48,826 nucleotides of DNA. Origin: Hofstenia miamia (Eukaryota > Xenacoelomorpha > Acoela). Shown here piece by piece: positions 1 through 10,411 of this stretch (position 1 is the first letter of the stretch; every line of letters starts with the position of its first letter). Under the pieces are notes generated by a model that worked only from the letters and a program-made list of their open reading frames with translations, ran no database searches and was not told where the DNA came from. Both the position numbers and the translations under genes were made by a program. The DNA is taken from assembly GCA_004352715.1 (NCBI GenBank), contig SCFE01000101.1, forward strand, positions 1,727,535 to 1,776,360. Direction: 5' to 3'.

Positions 1-1682
1 TTATTATTATTATTAGATTTATAACTTACGCAATCTATTTTCGGAAAAAGTTTTCAAATTTTTTAAATTTATGTGTCCACTCTAAGGTTTACAAAGGTTT
101 GCTTATCTACTAGGTCAATAAAACAATCAAATGTTTGCTTAGTGTTAGGGCTAGATTCTGATAAAATATTAGGGCTAGGAGGGAACACCTGACAAAGCCA
201 TCACACTATATATAACCGAATTTAAATATTTGCGACATTTCACATCATTGTAATATATAGCCGTTAGTATTTTCAAAATTTGTAAAATAGTCACCCATCC
301 GCTGTCTAAGATTTTCAATAATTTTGATTAATGTTGCGATTTTAAATTAAACTAAATATTGTTCCCAATTTCAACATTTTGGCGAAGGTATAGAATAGGG
401 TGCACGCGGAACACGCTGACGCAATAAACACTAATATAGGGTTTAAAACAATGAGAAATGCAATAACATACGTAAATAGTTCAAAATAGATATAGACCGA
501 TAACTTTACATCATTAAGCAAATTCGTAGCACGCGGAAACGCGGTAGCACACGGTATATATTTAAGGATATTAGCAAAGAAAACTTAAAATTCATAAAAT
601 TATTAACAGTTATTTAACAAATTACAAGATATAAAAGTATATTTATGCAAATCAATACATTTTTAGCGTAAATCAAGTCCTTATTTGAGATGTTTAAATT
701 GGAACTTATATGCTTAGCAACCACTTTGCATCTTCAGAGAATTTGTTTTCCCGATTTGTATTTATTTCCACATTTTAATTACTGATTAGTAAAACCGAAT
801 TTATAGCTAGCATGATCGCGCTGCATGCATTTTAATGCATAAATATGCATTCCGCTATTGTTATAAATATACTTTGAATATTTTTTACCTATGTTATTTC
901 ATTCCCTATCGTTTTTTACACTACAGAAGTGATTATTTTGTCCAAGTGCACCCTAGTCTATACTTTAGCCGGATCAATTTTACTTTAGGGGACTTTTTCA
1001 AAAAAAAATTGATGACTCATCCAATAAATTTTTCTAGACCAGTTTTTTACGAGGAACAATCTGACATCCTCAAAATTTTGAAAAAATTAATATTTAAATC
1101 AGTATAGTCCTTTTACTAGTTTACCGATATACATGTAATTCAGCTCTCAGATAAAAGTTTTCTGTAACTGAAAAAGGGTGTATGTTATACTTTGGTACGT
1201 ATATTTAATAATTTTAATAAAAATATATAAATTTCTAATTGCAAACATACAGTAAATATAATAAACTACGACGAAAAATTTTAATATGTCAAGGCTATAA
1301 TCCGTATTAAGTTTAATATTACGTAATAGATTTCTACCAATAAAAAGTATTGTTTCAGCATTAGTAGTATTTGAGAAACTTTTTAATGTGATATTCGTTT
1401 TAATAAAGATTAAATGTTGTTTTAATGGGATTAAATTATGATTTAGAATATTATAATTATAATTAAAGTTTTTCATTGATATATGCTTAGGCTTAAATAC
1501 ATTTCAACATTAAATGGTGTATTAGGTAACTACTTTATTGAAGGCAAGTATTTGACAAATGTGAGGCACCTCAAAAGCTAATTTTAATAGTCACTTGCAT
1601 CAATTTTTGTGGCAACGTTAATTTAAGAACTTTTCTACATTTTTTTCATATTTAGAATGCATTGCAGTTGTGTATCCTGCTT
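1..1682. other. AT-rich contig, no gene recognised
   Basis: No conserved protein, RNA gene or clear transposon end is visible. The open frames at 835-1107 (plus) and 1147-1476 (minus) encode Phe/Tyr/Ile/Asn-rich strings typical of chance frames in AT-rich DNA. Bases 1-15 are an ATT microsatellite followed by unique sequence. That resembles the 3' tail of the LINE family seen at 2817-2843, so another LINE may end just before the window. CpG dinucleotides are present at ordinary density, unlike most of contig 2. Confidence 0.6.
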
Positions 1683-2682
1683 NNNNNNNNNNNNNNNNNN
1701 NNNNNNNNNNNNNNNNNNNNNNNNNNNNNNNNNNNNNNNNNNNNNNNNNNNNNNNNNNNNNNNNNNNNNNNNNNNNNNNNNNNNNNNNNNNNNNNNNNNN
1801 NNNNNNNNNNNNNNNNNNNNNNNNNNNNNNNNNNNNNNNNNNNNNNNNNNNNNNNNNNNNNNNNNNNNNNNNNNNNNNNNNNNNNNNNNNNNNNNNNNNN
1901 NNNNNNNNNNNNNNNNNNNNNNNNNNNNNNNNNNNNNNNNNNNNNNNNNNNNNNNNNNNNNNNNNNNNNNNNNNNNNNNNNNNNNNNNNNNNNNNNNNNN
2001 NNNNNNNNNNNNNNNNNNNNNNNNNNNNNNNNNNNNNNNNNNNNNNNNNNNNNNNNNNNNNNNNNNNNNNNNNNNNNNNNNNNNNNNNNNNNNNNNNNNN
2101 NNNNNNNNNNNNNNNNNNNNNNNNNNNNNNNNNNNNNNNNNNNNNNNNNNNNNNNNNNNNNNNNNNNNNNNNNNNNNNNNNNNNNNNNNNNNNNNNNNNN
2201 NNNNNNNNNNNNNNNNNNNNNNNNNNNNNNNNNNNNNNNNNNNNNNNNNNNNNNNNNNNNNNNNNNNNNNNNNNNNNNNNNNNNNNNNNNNNNNNNNNNN
2301 NNNNNNNNNNNNNNNNNNNNNNNNNNNNNNNNNNNNNNNNNNNNNNNNNNNNNNNNNNNNNNNNNNNNNNNNNNNNNNNNNNNNNNNNNNNNNNNNNNNN
2401 NNNNNNNNNNNNNNNNNNNNNNNNNNNNNNNNNNNNNNNNNNNNNNNNNNNNNNNNNNNNNNNNNNNNNNNNNNNNNNNNNNNNNNNNNNNNNNNNNNNN
2501 NNNNNNNNNNNNNNNNNNNNNNNNNNNNNNNNNNNNNNNNNNNNNNNNNNNNNNNNNNNNNNNNNNNNNNNNNNNNNNNNNNNNNNNNNNNNNNNNNNNN
2601 NNNNNNNNNNNNNNNNNNNNNNNNNNNNNNNNNNNNNNNNNNNNNNNNNNNNNNNNNNNNNNNNNNNNNNNNNNNNNNNNNN
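1683..2682. other. Assembly gap, 1000 N
   Basis: Exactly 1000 undetermined bases, the placeholder size used at all four gaps of this window. The order and orientation of the flanking contigs are therefore inferred. The right flank is the very end of a LINE, so the gap probably falls in repeat sequence. Confidence 0.98.
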
Positions 2683-2843
2683 TTTTCTGAGACTTTCTCC
2701 AACTTCGCCTACTCTTCCTTTTGCTCCTATTTCATCTCCTGTGACTGTCCTCGCTGTCGTAAAACTTGACTTGTTTTTATTTTTTGTTGTGTATGCCTTC
2801 AGCGGCTAAATAAAGTCATTGATTATTATTATTATTATTATTA
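2683..2843 (+). mobile_element. LINE 3' end with ATT tail (same family as 37530-39465)
   Basis: The first part encodes the last residues of a non-LTR retrotransposon ORF2, ending in a Cys-rich motif (CDCPRC) and a stop at 2767-2769. The 3' untranslated region ends GCGGCTAAATAAAGTCATTG and runs into an ATT microsatellite (2822-2843). The same C-terminal motif, tail and microsatellite occur in reverse at 37530-37720, so both are copies of one family. Most of the element lies in the gap to the left. The short-repeat tail is usual for CR1/jockey-type LINEs that prime on their own 3' repeats. Confidence 0.85.
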
Positions 2844-3419
2844 GAAATTATAACCAGCATAACCAGCAGCTGTTTAGTATTTTTAGAATTTGACAAAAAC
2901 ACTTAATTCACATTTTGCTATTAATATTCTCTGTATTTACTAAAGTATTTTCACATAAATATATGTTTAAGCTTCCTAAAAATTATAAGCGTTGATTTAC
3001 ATAGTTAAAGTAATTTAAACATTGGATTATTACAAACTCTTATTAAAGCTTTAATTTATAATTTCATAATTTTATAAATTTTGCTTGTATTTGAATGTCA
3101 ATCTACTGTCTCAACACTATGAAATTCAAAATTAGGATGTGACGAATGTAGTTGATTCACCAAAAAATGTCCTAAAAGCAAATCATCAGAAAGCAAAATG
3201 TTATAATTACATCTGAACAATGGTCATGTAAAATCAAAATGAATCATCAATATTAAAAAAATTCAATTCATTAACCCTTATAGGTAGAGGTTTTTAATTA
3301 ATACTTAAAGTAAATGTTTTACAAATGCTAGATTGCACGAAAACCTATAAAACGAGAGAACATATAAATATATTGAGTACATAAGGGACAAAAATTTTTA
3401 TACTAATATATGTGTGAGA
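2844..3419. other. AT-rich intergenic DNA
   Basis: I see no gene, terminal repeat or RNA gene here. The sequence is rich in AT homopolymer runs, and the only candidates are very short chance frames. Confidence 0.5.
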
Positions 3420-3960
3420 ATTTTCCGACTATTTCTGCACTCTTCAGGCTGGCGAAACAACAAAGATGTGGCAGAATAAACTCTCAACACGATCATGAAT
3501 TGGTGTTTTGCAAACAATTTTATACTCAATGAAAGAAAATCACAAGGAATGATAGTACCACTTCATGGCAGAGACTTTTAAATTCCTCCTGTCCAGAACA
3601 TTCAGCGAACTGAAACTGTAAATCTTCTTGGTGTTACTTTGTTATCTAAGAAGCTGGTCAGAACGTTTTACCTAAAGCTATACAAAGGGCTCTTTCTAAC
3701 ACAGCTTAATTACTGTATTTCTGTTTGGCGAGGTTCCCCGAAAATGGAGGATATGGATAAGATACAGAGAAAGTTTATTAAGTGCGGAATTCTCGACAAT
3801 TATGATCCGACAAGATGTCTAGTTCGTTCCGCTGACAGTAAGCTTTTTGCCTCAGCATCAAACTCTGAACATTTGCTCCACGACATCAATCCTATGAGGG
3901 AAAACATGCAGCAACCCCTCTGAGACAAAAGGACCCCGCAACAGACGGCAAGGGTGCACA
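3420..3960 (+). pseudogene. LINE ORF2 fragment (post-catalytic RT region)
   Basis: A degenerate reverse-transcriptase fragment from a non-LTR retrotransposon. Around 3495-3640, in shifting frames, come the usual post-YxDD features: a Trp followed by an Asn-rich stretch, then NERKSQGMIV, and further on the LGVTL motif. The open frame 3639-3923 carries the thumb/connection region, with LYKGLFLTQLNYCISVWRG followed by a KIQRKFIK helix. In LINEs this region follows the catalytic palm. The catalytic motifs themselves are absent. It is a dead fragment, apparently of a different LINE family from the copy ending at 2843, and nothing in the sequence suggests host use. Confidence 0.75.
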
Positions 3961-5019
3961 CAAGTTTCTCAAAACATTTCCTGACAGGTTTCTCCGAGCC
4001 ATTTAAATTGAATGACTGTGAAATAGATTCGTCAGTTGTATTTCTGATTTCTCATAATTTATTGTTTCATTGTTTCATATTGCAGTGTGGTGCATTATAA
4101 TAGTGCAATGCAAAACACATTGCAATACACTACTACATTCTTCTTCGCTGCAAAATCTAGGGTGAATGTAGCATTGCAATTTATGCATGTTAATATGCCG
4201 GATTAGTAGAGCATGGATGTATTGATATCGCAAATTAATGCTATCAGGTAAAAATTCGAACAACGCCGCTGATTTAACAACTTACTAAAATTATTGCATT
4301 AGCTAGATTTTGCCTGTATACACCAGTAAGTGGATGGCTTCAAAATTCACAATATACAATAACAAATTTTTAATGTTTACAATTGAATTTTGGGTGCATA
4401 ATCTTCGATTTAAAAAAAATTGGCTACTGAGATTCTAAAATGTTTACAACTATAGAGTTAGAATACTACACGTCAAAAATACATTTACCAAACCCAATTA
4501 GAAAGCCTTTTGATTGTAATTTTAAATTCCGAATGATTTCTTAATTCCTTGTTATAATTTCTATTCTTTTAGAATTGTCATAATATTGAAGAGTTTCCTG
4601 TATTAAATGCACCATATCAAGTCATCTATGCTGGAGAACAAAATTTGTATTTTGTTAGGTAACTTGGTAATTCTTGTTTTGTTGTATTTGATTTGTTCTG
4701 TGATAGGTTTTCCTTTTGTGAAGATGTGCTTAAGTGGTACATGCCCATCTGCATACAAGTAGGAAGCATCATCTTCTTTAGTGAGTTTAGATTTATTCTG
4801 TTTGCAACAGAGTTGAGTGTTTTTACCAGGTCACTGAACTTATTAGCATATTGTTCATTATCTGTGTGAATCAAGGGAGATGGGATGCAATAATTGTTTT
4901 CCATTTGTATACAATCTTTTAGAGATAGTTGTGGTTTCGTGTTAATTCCAACAAAGCAATCCCTATGGTCACATGATAATTCATCTGTCCATTAACTATG
5001 TGCTTCCATAGGGAGCATA
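3961..5019. other. Mostly non-coding; unassigned 92-codon minus-strand ORF at 4626-4904
   Basis: CpG density falls sharply from about 4540 rightwards, where the gypsy-rich compartment begins. The minus-strand frame 4626-4904 (92 codons) is polar, with Asn, Ser, Lys and Gln in abundance, and contains the helix-like stretch KFSDLVKTLNSVANRI. It lies downstream, in the minus sense, of the LTR at 5020-5825. It could therefore be internal sequence of that element, but it matches no gag, pol or extra-ORF segment visible elsewhere in the window. I do not recognise it. A chance frame is equally possible. Confidence 0.3.
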
Positions 5020-5825
5020 GATGAGGGCAGAATCTTTCAACATTAATTTGCCAATTTCATTGTAGAAAAAAGTAATTCCAAGATGGTTAAAGTAGCAACC
5101 AATTCACATGGCATCTTGCTGAAGCCAAGCCTTTAGAATCCATCCTTACACTCCAAGGTGCTAATTGTGTGTCTCAAGTTTTAATTTCTAGCTCAATACA
5201 AATAATTTATCTCAGTGTTTATCTTCTCATCTCATGTAATAAGGATATTAAATAATGTGTAGTTACCACAGATTTGTGTATGCCAACAGCATAGTATATT
5301 TACATTGTGTGATAGTTTGTGCATGTTCAATCAATAGATGTTGTAGTTGATTTATTGCCTATGCCTATACATAGCCTAAAGTGACCACAATATGGGCTCA
5401 CATCTGTCATGGAGTGAGCTATCACCCCAGGCACAGCGGAGTTCCTCCCACATTATCACTGGATCTTACAATTTCATTATTATAAAATTCATACCAGAGC
5501 TAAAATGGTTAGTAAAATATATAATAATAAAAAAGCAAATGTTATCCAGTAAGAATGAAATTTATTTGATGTTTGCTTACATTCAAGTTCCCTATTTATT
5601 ACAAAAGAAGGTAAATGTTTACCATTTTTTACAAAAGTTCATTTCCCTTGCAGTTTAACTGAGCAATTACATGTAATCTAAAGCTTGAGGGCCCAATCAC
5701 TAAGTTTGAAACTTAAGTTCGAAAAGATTACAAATTAATAAATCATTAAACTAAATAGCACCAAATTAATTTGAGAGTGCCTACAATTGAAATAAAATAA
5801 AAGAGAGGCCCCAAGTGACTCTACA
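5020..5825 (-). mobile_element. Gypsy-family LTR, minus orientation (LTR1)
   Basis: Read on the minus strand it starts with the family LTR terminus TGTAGAGTCACTTGGGG at 5825. It then follows the same order of sequence blocks as the LTRs at 13288-13897 and 16939-17840, including the GGGAGGAACTCC block and the ACACACAATTAGCA block near 5159. Similarity fades around 5020, so the LTR end is not defined. No clear primer-binding site follows. Its start abuts, head to head, the truncated plus-strand LTR of element A. It is more diverged than the C copy, and its TATA box has decayed. Confidence 0.8.
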
Positions 5826-6211
5826 CTATGCTGTTGGCAAACATGAATGCACAGCAATGATGTGCCTGTTATTTATTATATATTTACATGAGCTGAGATA
5901 AGAGAACTCTGAGATAAATTGTTTATTGAGCTAGAAATTAATATTTAAGACACACAAGTAGCACCACCTTGGCAAGTAAGAATGGCTTCAAAGATTTGGC
6001 TTCAGTGTGCTTCCATGTGAATTGGTCACTGCCAGAGTTCTTTTTGGAATGGAATTTCTTTATTTGTTATTAAAAATCTGTGAAACACCAATGTAACTGT
6101 TCTGTTGGAATGTGGGTTGCTCTCTGCTATGGTAGACTTTGCAACCTTTGATGTAAACTCTTGATTTACCCAGTACTGCTTGAGTAGCCAGAGCTCCCCT
6201 ATGATTCTACA
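5826..6211 (+). mobile_element. Truncated 5' LTR of gypsy element A
   Basis: This is the last ~386 bp of a ~900-bp LTR. It shares the ATGCTGTT, TACATGAGCTGAGATAA and GAGCTAGAAATTAA blocks with the LTR at 16939-17840, and ends GATTCTACA at 6211. The family LTR starts TGTAGAG, so the ends form the short inverted repeat TGTAGA/TCTACA. A primer-binding site follows at once, which fixes this boundary. The 5' part of the LTR is missing where LTR1 begins. Confidence 0.85.
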
Positions 6212-6230
6212 TGGTGATCCTGACGTGATT
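6212..6230 (+). promoter_or_regulatory. Primer-binding site, tRNA-Trp type
   Basis: TGGTGATCCTGACGTGATT starts directly after the LTR end CA. From general knowledge of animal tRNA-Trp, whose 3' end pairs with TGGTGACCCCGACGTGATT, the match is 17 of 19 with two C-to-T differences. Reverse transcription of minus-strand DNA would start here. The assignment rests on recall of tRNA-Trp, not on a search. Confidence 0.8.
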
Positions 6231-6700
6231 CTGGACAAATTAGGGTGTCAGTTAAACTCTCTACTCTATTCTGTTGAAGTTACTGAAGTGGTCAGTTGAT
6301 TTTTTGCCTGGTGATTGTGACACAGTGCTGAGCTGTTACTGTTTCTATATCATACTTGGTTTTATTCTTTCTCTTTGGTGTGAGTCAGCTGGGATGGATT
6401 TCCCCAGACCATTAATCAACTTCACTACCAATCACTGCATAACTTTGCCTCTTATGTTATTTTTACTGCATTTCTGTGCTTTTGGAGCTGTCACCAAGCA
6501 CTCAATGTTATTCTTACTTGTTTTGTTGTTACTTTGTTGTAGTCTCATTCTTCTAGAATCTGGATTTAATACCATACCCTACACCATACTGTTACTGTTA
6601 TTTGTTATTGTGTCTCTGAACCTGGATGGAATTCATCTTGGATTGGTGGAATTGTTTTCTGAATTTTCTTTACTACTTTTCTTATTGTTTCTTTTGCTAA
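6231..6700 (+). other. Untranslated leader of element A
   Basis: Sequence between the primer-binding site and gag. An open frame (6274-6711) runs through it and encodes very hydrophobic, Leu-rich residues. The corresponding stretch of element D is not preserved, so there is no comparison to show that this frame was ever translated. T-rich leader DNA gives such frames by chance, and I do not call it a gene. Confidence 0.5.
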
Positions 6701-8090
6701 ATGGTATTTAGTGTTTTTTCTTGTAATGGGACTCCCACTCAGAGTCTCTCCTGTGTGAGCATTAGCAGCCTGAATGTTGCTCCTCACAATGCTGGAATTA
6801 GTTCTATTGCTTCTCCCTTGTTGTTTGATCCCTACTTTATTAGCGCGCAGACTCTGCCAACCCTGAACCCTCAGAATTCTGAAATTGATCAACTTCACAC
6901 TGCCTTGGCCAAAGAAACTAGTCAACACCTTGCTTGTGAGCAACATTTAGATTTGCTTCAAGCTGAAATGCAAAAGCATGGCCAAGAGGCCCTACTGAGG
7001 GAGCATCATTTTATTGATTCAATTAATGCTCTGGAGATCCAACTCCAGACCTTGGCAATGCCTTTGCCTACTTCTCCAATGCACCAGAGCAGCCTGCCTC
7101 GTTCATTACTTCTCCAGTCAAGCCCTTCTGAGTATGTCACTCACAGTGTTCTACAGGATGCATTGGACAATTTCTCCAAATGTCTGTCAGAGCAAATCTC
7201 TGAAATGATTTCTGCTCACTTCCTGAGCAGCCCCATTGTCTCTACTTCCACACCAATTATGACACAATTCATTACTCCTGTTACCTCTTTCACAAATGGA
7301 GAGCCCACTTTCACACAGTCAGTCTTGACTTAGGCTCCCAAGCTAACCATGATTGCTGCTCCTATTCTGTCTGTGCTGAGTGTGACTGTTTCACCTCTGG
7401 CACCTGCAACTAACTGTGTTACCCTTACCAGTGTGACTCCATCCACTCCACCACAGCCATGTGATATTTCCAAGTCTGCCTTTAAGAGTGGCTCTTGCTT
7501 TACTCAATCAATTCTACCTATGACTGCTGTTGGAGCCAATACTGCTAATTTATTCAACAGTCATTTGATATTTCCTAAATTTACCAGAAAGATTGATGAG
7601 ATCTCTCAACCTTTTGAAGAGTGGTTTTTTCTCTTTGAGTTAACCATGTGGCAGTACAAAGCTTCCCAAGTTGCCACCATTGCTCAATTCCCCACCTACC
7701 TTCAAGGTGTCATGTACAATCAGCACATGATGTTAGATTGAGATGTGAAGACTAGTTATCCACTTCTCATTTGATATTTCAAGGACCATTACAAGGCTCC
7801 CCATATCAAACATCAGTACAAAACACTACTTTGTGATCTCCTGTTCAAAAAAGGTGATGACTTTTGCACATACATCACACAAGTTGAAAAGCTGTTTCAA
7901 TTAAGCAAACTCACTCCAGAGTATTCAAAGCATGATCTTTTTTCATACATCTGCTGAGGTTTCCCACCTAACATTCAAAGTGAGCTCAAGTGCAACCCCA
8001 AGGACGATCTCAGTGTAATTATCTGCAAAGCCATAAGCATCATATACATGCTGCACAACACAACTCATATTGATAAGGATGAACCTGGAA
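6701..8090 (+). pseudogene. gag: Gag of Ty3/gypsy element A (broken)
   Basis: Gag forms the virus-like particle of LTR retrotransposons. The first part (6701-7333) has a Ser/Pro-rich start, then a heptad-like coiled-coil stretch around SEIDQLHTALAKE, then a Ser/Thr/Pro-rich linker. The second part (7349-7741) carries the capsid-like region with the PFEEWFFLFELTM motif and the TYLQGVMYNQ motif. It continues past a stop to about 8090. The order matches element D (42271-43700) closely. Stops at 7331, 7739 and 7955 and other lesions break it. At 7955 element D has a Gln codon. No CCHC zinc knuckle is visible downstream, which is unusual for this superfamily, although some gypsy lineages lack it. 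Confidence 0.8.
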
Positions 8091-8097
8091 ACCAGGA

Positions 8098-8967
8098 ATG
8101 TTCTCTCAAGTCACTTGTTGGCTTAGCTACCCAGTCAAACTAGTTGGAGTGCTGCATCCTAGAAAATGTGTGCACAATGTTCTAGTCATCAAATTGCTAT
8201 TGCATACTAATGTAATCCCAGTCAATATAAAAGGATCCCTGGTAAATGTCACCATCAATACCAGGGCCTCAGCCCTTCTTCCATCTACTGCATGTCTGCT
8301 GGATGCCTCTGGAAATTCCCTCTCACTCAAAGGTCATATACCAAACTTAGAGTTACACATTCAGCAGTAACTTTTTGTCATTGATACTTGCAGTCAACTG
8401 CTCCCATATGACATAATTTTGGAAAATGATTTTCTTAAGCAGAATTCCTGCATTATCAGTTATGGTAATAACAATATCTCCATCAGAGAAAGCAAACATT
8501 GGCAAGAGCTCACCACTGTTCCTAGCCAAGATATCTCTTTGAGTTTTTCTGGGCATGTGATCATAGGGCCTCATCATTGGCATGTTCCTGTCACCACTGA
8601 TTCTGCTTATACTGGAGATGTTATGATTTCTGGATTCAAGGGAAAATGCTTCCATGGAATTAATTTTTTGCCTGATCTCTGTCTTGTTTCTAAAGGAAAG
8701 ATGTATGTTACCATTTTAAATAGTTCTGATTCTTTAGTCAAAATAGATCTGTCTCAATTGAGGCTCATTGCAACTCTGGTTCATCTGGAATATCAGTCCC
8801 CCACCTGGTCACAAATCTTAATGGCTATTCAAGATCTGGTGGAGCTGAGCAACAATGTTAGGATCCCCTTGTTAACAAGCAGATGCATCTGCATCTTAGT
8901 TCTCAAGAGCATGAGTTGCTTTCACATCTCCTTAGGCAGCATTATGAAGTCTTTAATTATGGTTTGA
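8098..8967 (+). pseudogene. pro: Protease and protease-RT spacer of element A
   Basis: The frame 8098-8370 contains the retropepsin-like core NVTINTRASA. The family expectation is an Asp-Thr-Gly-Ala active site, but the Asp codon reads AAT (Asn) and the Gly codon reads AGG (Arg). Compared with element D, about 20 residues after this motif are missing. The frame 8419-8967 holds the rest of the protease and the spacer to RT, including GHVIIGPHHWHVP and the segment up to the RT leader. The enzyme would have cut Gag-Pol during particle maturation. With the catalytic Asp and Gly gone, this copy cannot be active. Confidence 0.65.
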
Positions 8968-8969
8968 TC

Positions 8970-9890
8970 AGCATTGGTCAGGCCATTGGAGAACAGTATT
9001 TCATTGTAACTAAGAACAATCATCCAATTTGTTTGCCCATCAGAAGAGTACTGGAAAATCTTTGGGAAGAGTAAGAAAAGATCTTAAGCAACCTCATAGA
9101 AAGTGGCATTATTCAAGGTAGCAATAGCCCTTATGTGGCTCCCACTGTCTTCATCAAACAGGGCAACAAGTACTGCCTCTGTGTTGATTTTAGAAAGCTT
9201 AAACACGTCACTGTAAAAGATGCATACCCACTCCCACACATTGAGGATCTCCTCTATGATGCCAGTTGATACAAATTATTCAGCTGCCTCAACCTGTGCA
9301 AGGCCTACTGGCAGGTGCTAATGAAGCCCTCCAACATTTTGAAGATCACATTTATAACTCCTTACTGCCTCTTTGAGTGGAAGTATATGGCTTTCAGGCT
9401 CTGCAATGCCATTGCAACTTTCCAGCACTATGTTACCCACATACTTAGAAATGGTGCCAACATACTTGAACCTGGCATAACAGCCTATATGGACGATATT
9501 CTCATTGCCAGTAATACTTTTTAGGAGCATCTGGAAAGGCTTGGACGCACCCTCAGCTTGTTGTATGAGTCTTGCCTTCAAGTCAATGGGAACAAGTGCT
9601 CTCTGTTACAGCCTCATGTTACCTTTCTCAGAAGAATTCTTGAACCTGGTCATATCTCCATCAAGAATGATGTGAAAGACCATCTTGATAAAATTGAAAC
9701 TCCCCATTCTCATAAGGACATTCAGTGACTCATGGGATTCTTGAATTACTATGATGCCTTTATCTTGGAATTAGCTAATAAAACAAAGCACATTTCTAAC
9801 CTACTATGGCACAACATTGAATTTAAATGGAACTGGATCAAGCAGGAAGAGCTCAACAATGTTAAGAAAGATCTCAGAAAGATTCCCAGC
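8970..9890 (+). pseudogene. pol: Reverse transcriptase of element A (broken)
   Basis: Typical Ty3/gypsy RT in order: the EKILSNLIESGII leader, SPYVAPTVFIKQGNKY, LCVDFRKLKHVTVKDAYPLP, LFSCLNLCKAYWQ, TPYCLFEWKYMAFRLCNA, and the catalytic box YMDDIL at 9486-9503. The thumb region with LQPHVTFL follows. Stops at 9072-9074, 9266-9268 and 9522 interrupt it. It copies element RNA into DNA in the particle. The catalytic Asp pair is intact, so the inactivation is from stops, not from loss of the active site. Spacing and order agree with element D (41266-41963). Confidence 0.88.
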
Positions 9891-9898
9891 TCTTAAAT

Positions 9899-10306
9899 AT
9901 GCAGGATTACTCAAAGGAATTTCTTGTTGACTGTGACGCCAGTTCTGTTGCTATCAGTGGTGTGCGCAGCCAGATAATCTATGGGAAAGAGAGCCCCATC
10001 CAATACTTCAGCTGCAAGCTCTGTAATACCAAGCTAAATTATGGCATGACCAAGTTGGAAATGCTTGCTGTAGTCAAGAGTTTGAAGAAGTTTCACTTTT
10101 TCATACTGGGACGCCAGTTTACTGTGTGCACTGACAACTCAGCACTGGCATGGCTGAAGAAATTCTCTGGGGACAAATCTAACATCATTGCCAAATGGAT
10201 CAAGTACTTAAACAATTTTACTTTTTCTATAAAACATCACCCAGGGAGACTGCACAACAATGCATACTATTGGACTGCTCTCCCAAGCTATGAGTGTGAT
10301 CTCTGA
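9899..10306 (+). pseudogene. pol: RNase H domain of element A
   Basis: An open 135-codon frame with the RNase H order: FLVDCDASSVAISG (first catalytic Asp), QYFSCKLCNTKLNYGMTKLEMLAVV (given as QYFSCKLCN then TKLEMLAVV; Glu of the active site), and FTVCTDNSALAWL (Asp). It ends with the HHPGRLHNNAYYW block, where family members usually have an Asp near NxxAD; here it is Tyr. It degrades the RNA strand during reverse transcription. It is the least damaged segment of element A, which may simply be chance. Confidence 0.85.
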
Positions 10307-10411
10307 GAACCACCTGGTGAGAAAACACCATTTAGGTTTATCACCTTCAGCAACTATGAGTGTCTGCCCAAGATCAACACAGACTGGAATGGAAATGAGA
10401 TCCTCCTCATT

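Noticed and set aside
835-1476. Short frames in contig 1
   Set aside because: Low-complexity Phe/Tyr/Asn/Ile strings without motif or codon structure.
1635-2809. Long frames across the N runs (also at 22533-23627, 27984-29568, 39095-40606)
   Set aside because: They consist almost entirely of undetermined bases. Only the flanking real sequence was interpreted.
6274-6711. Hydrophobic 145-codon frame as an envelope or membrane protein
   Set aside because: It lies in the leader before gag, is Leu/Phe-rich from T-rich DNA, and has no counterpart in element D.
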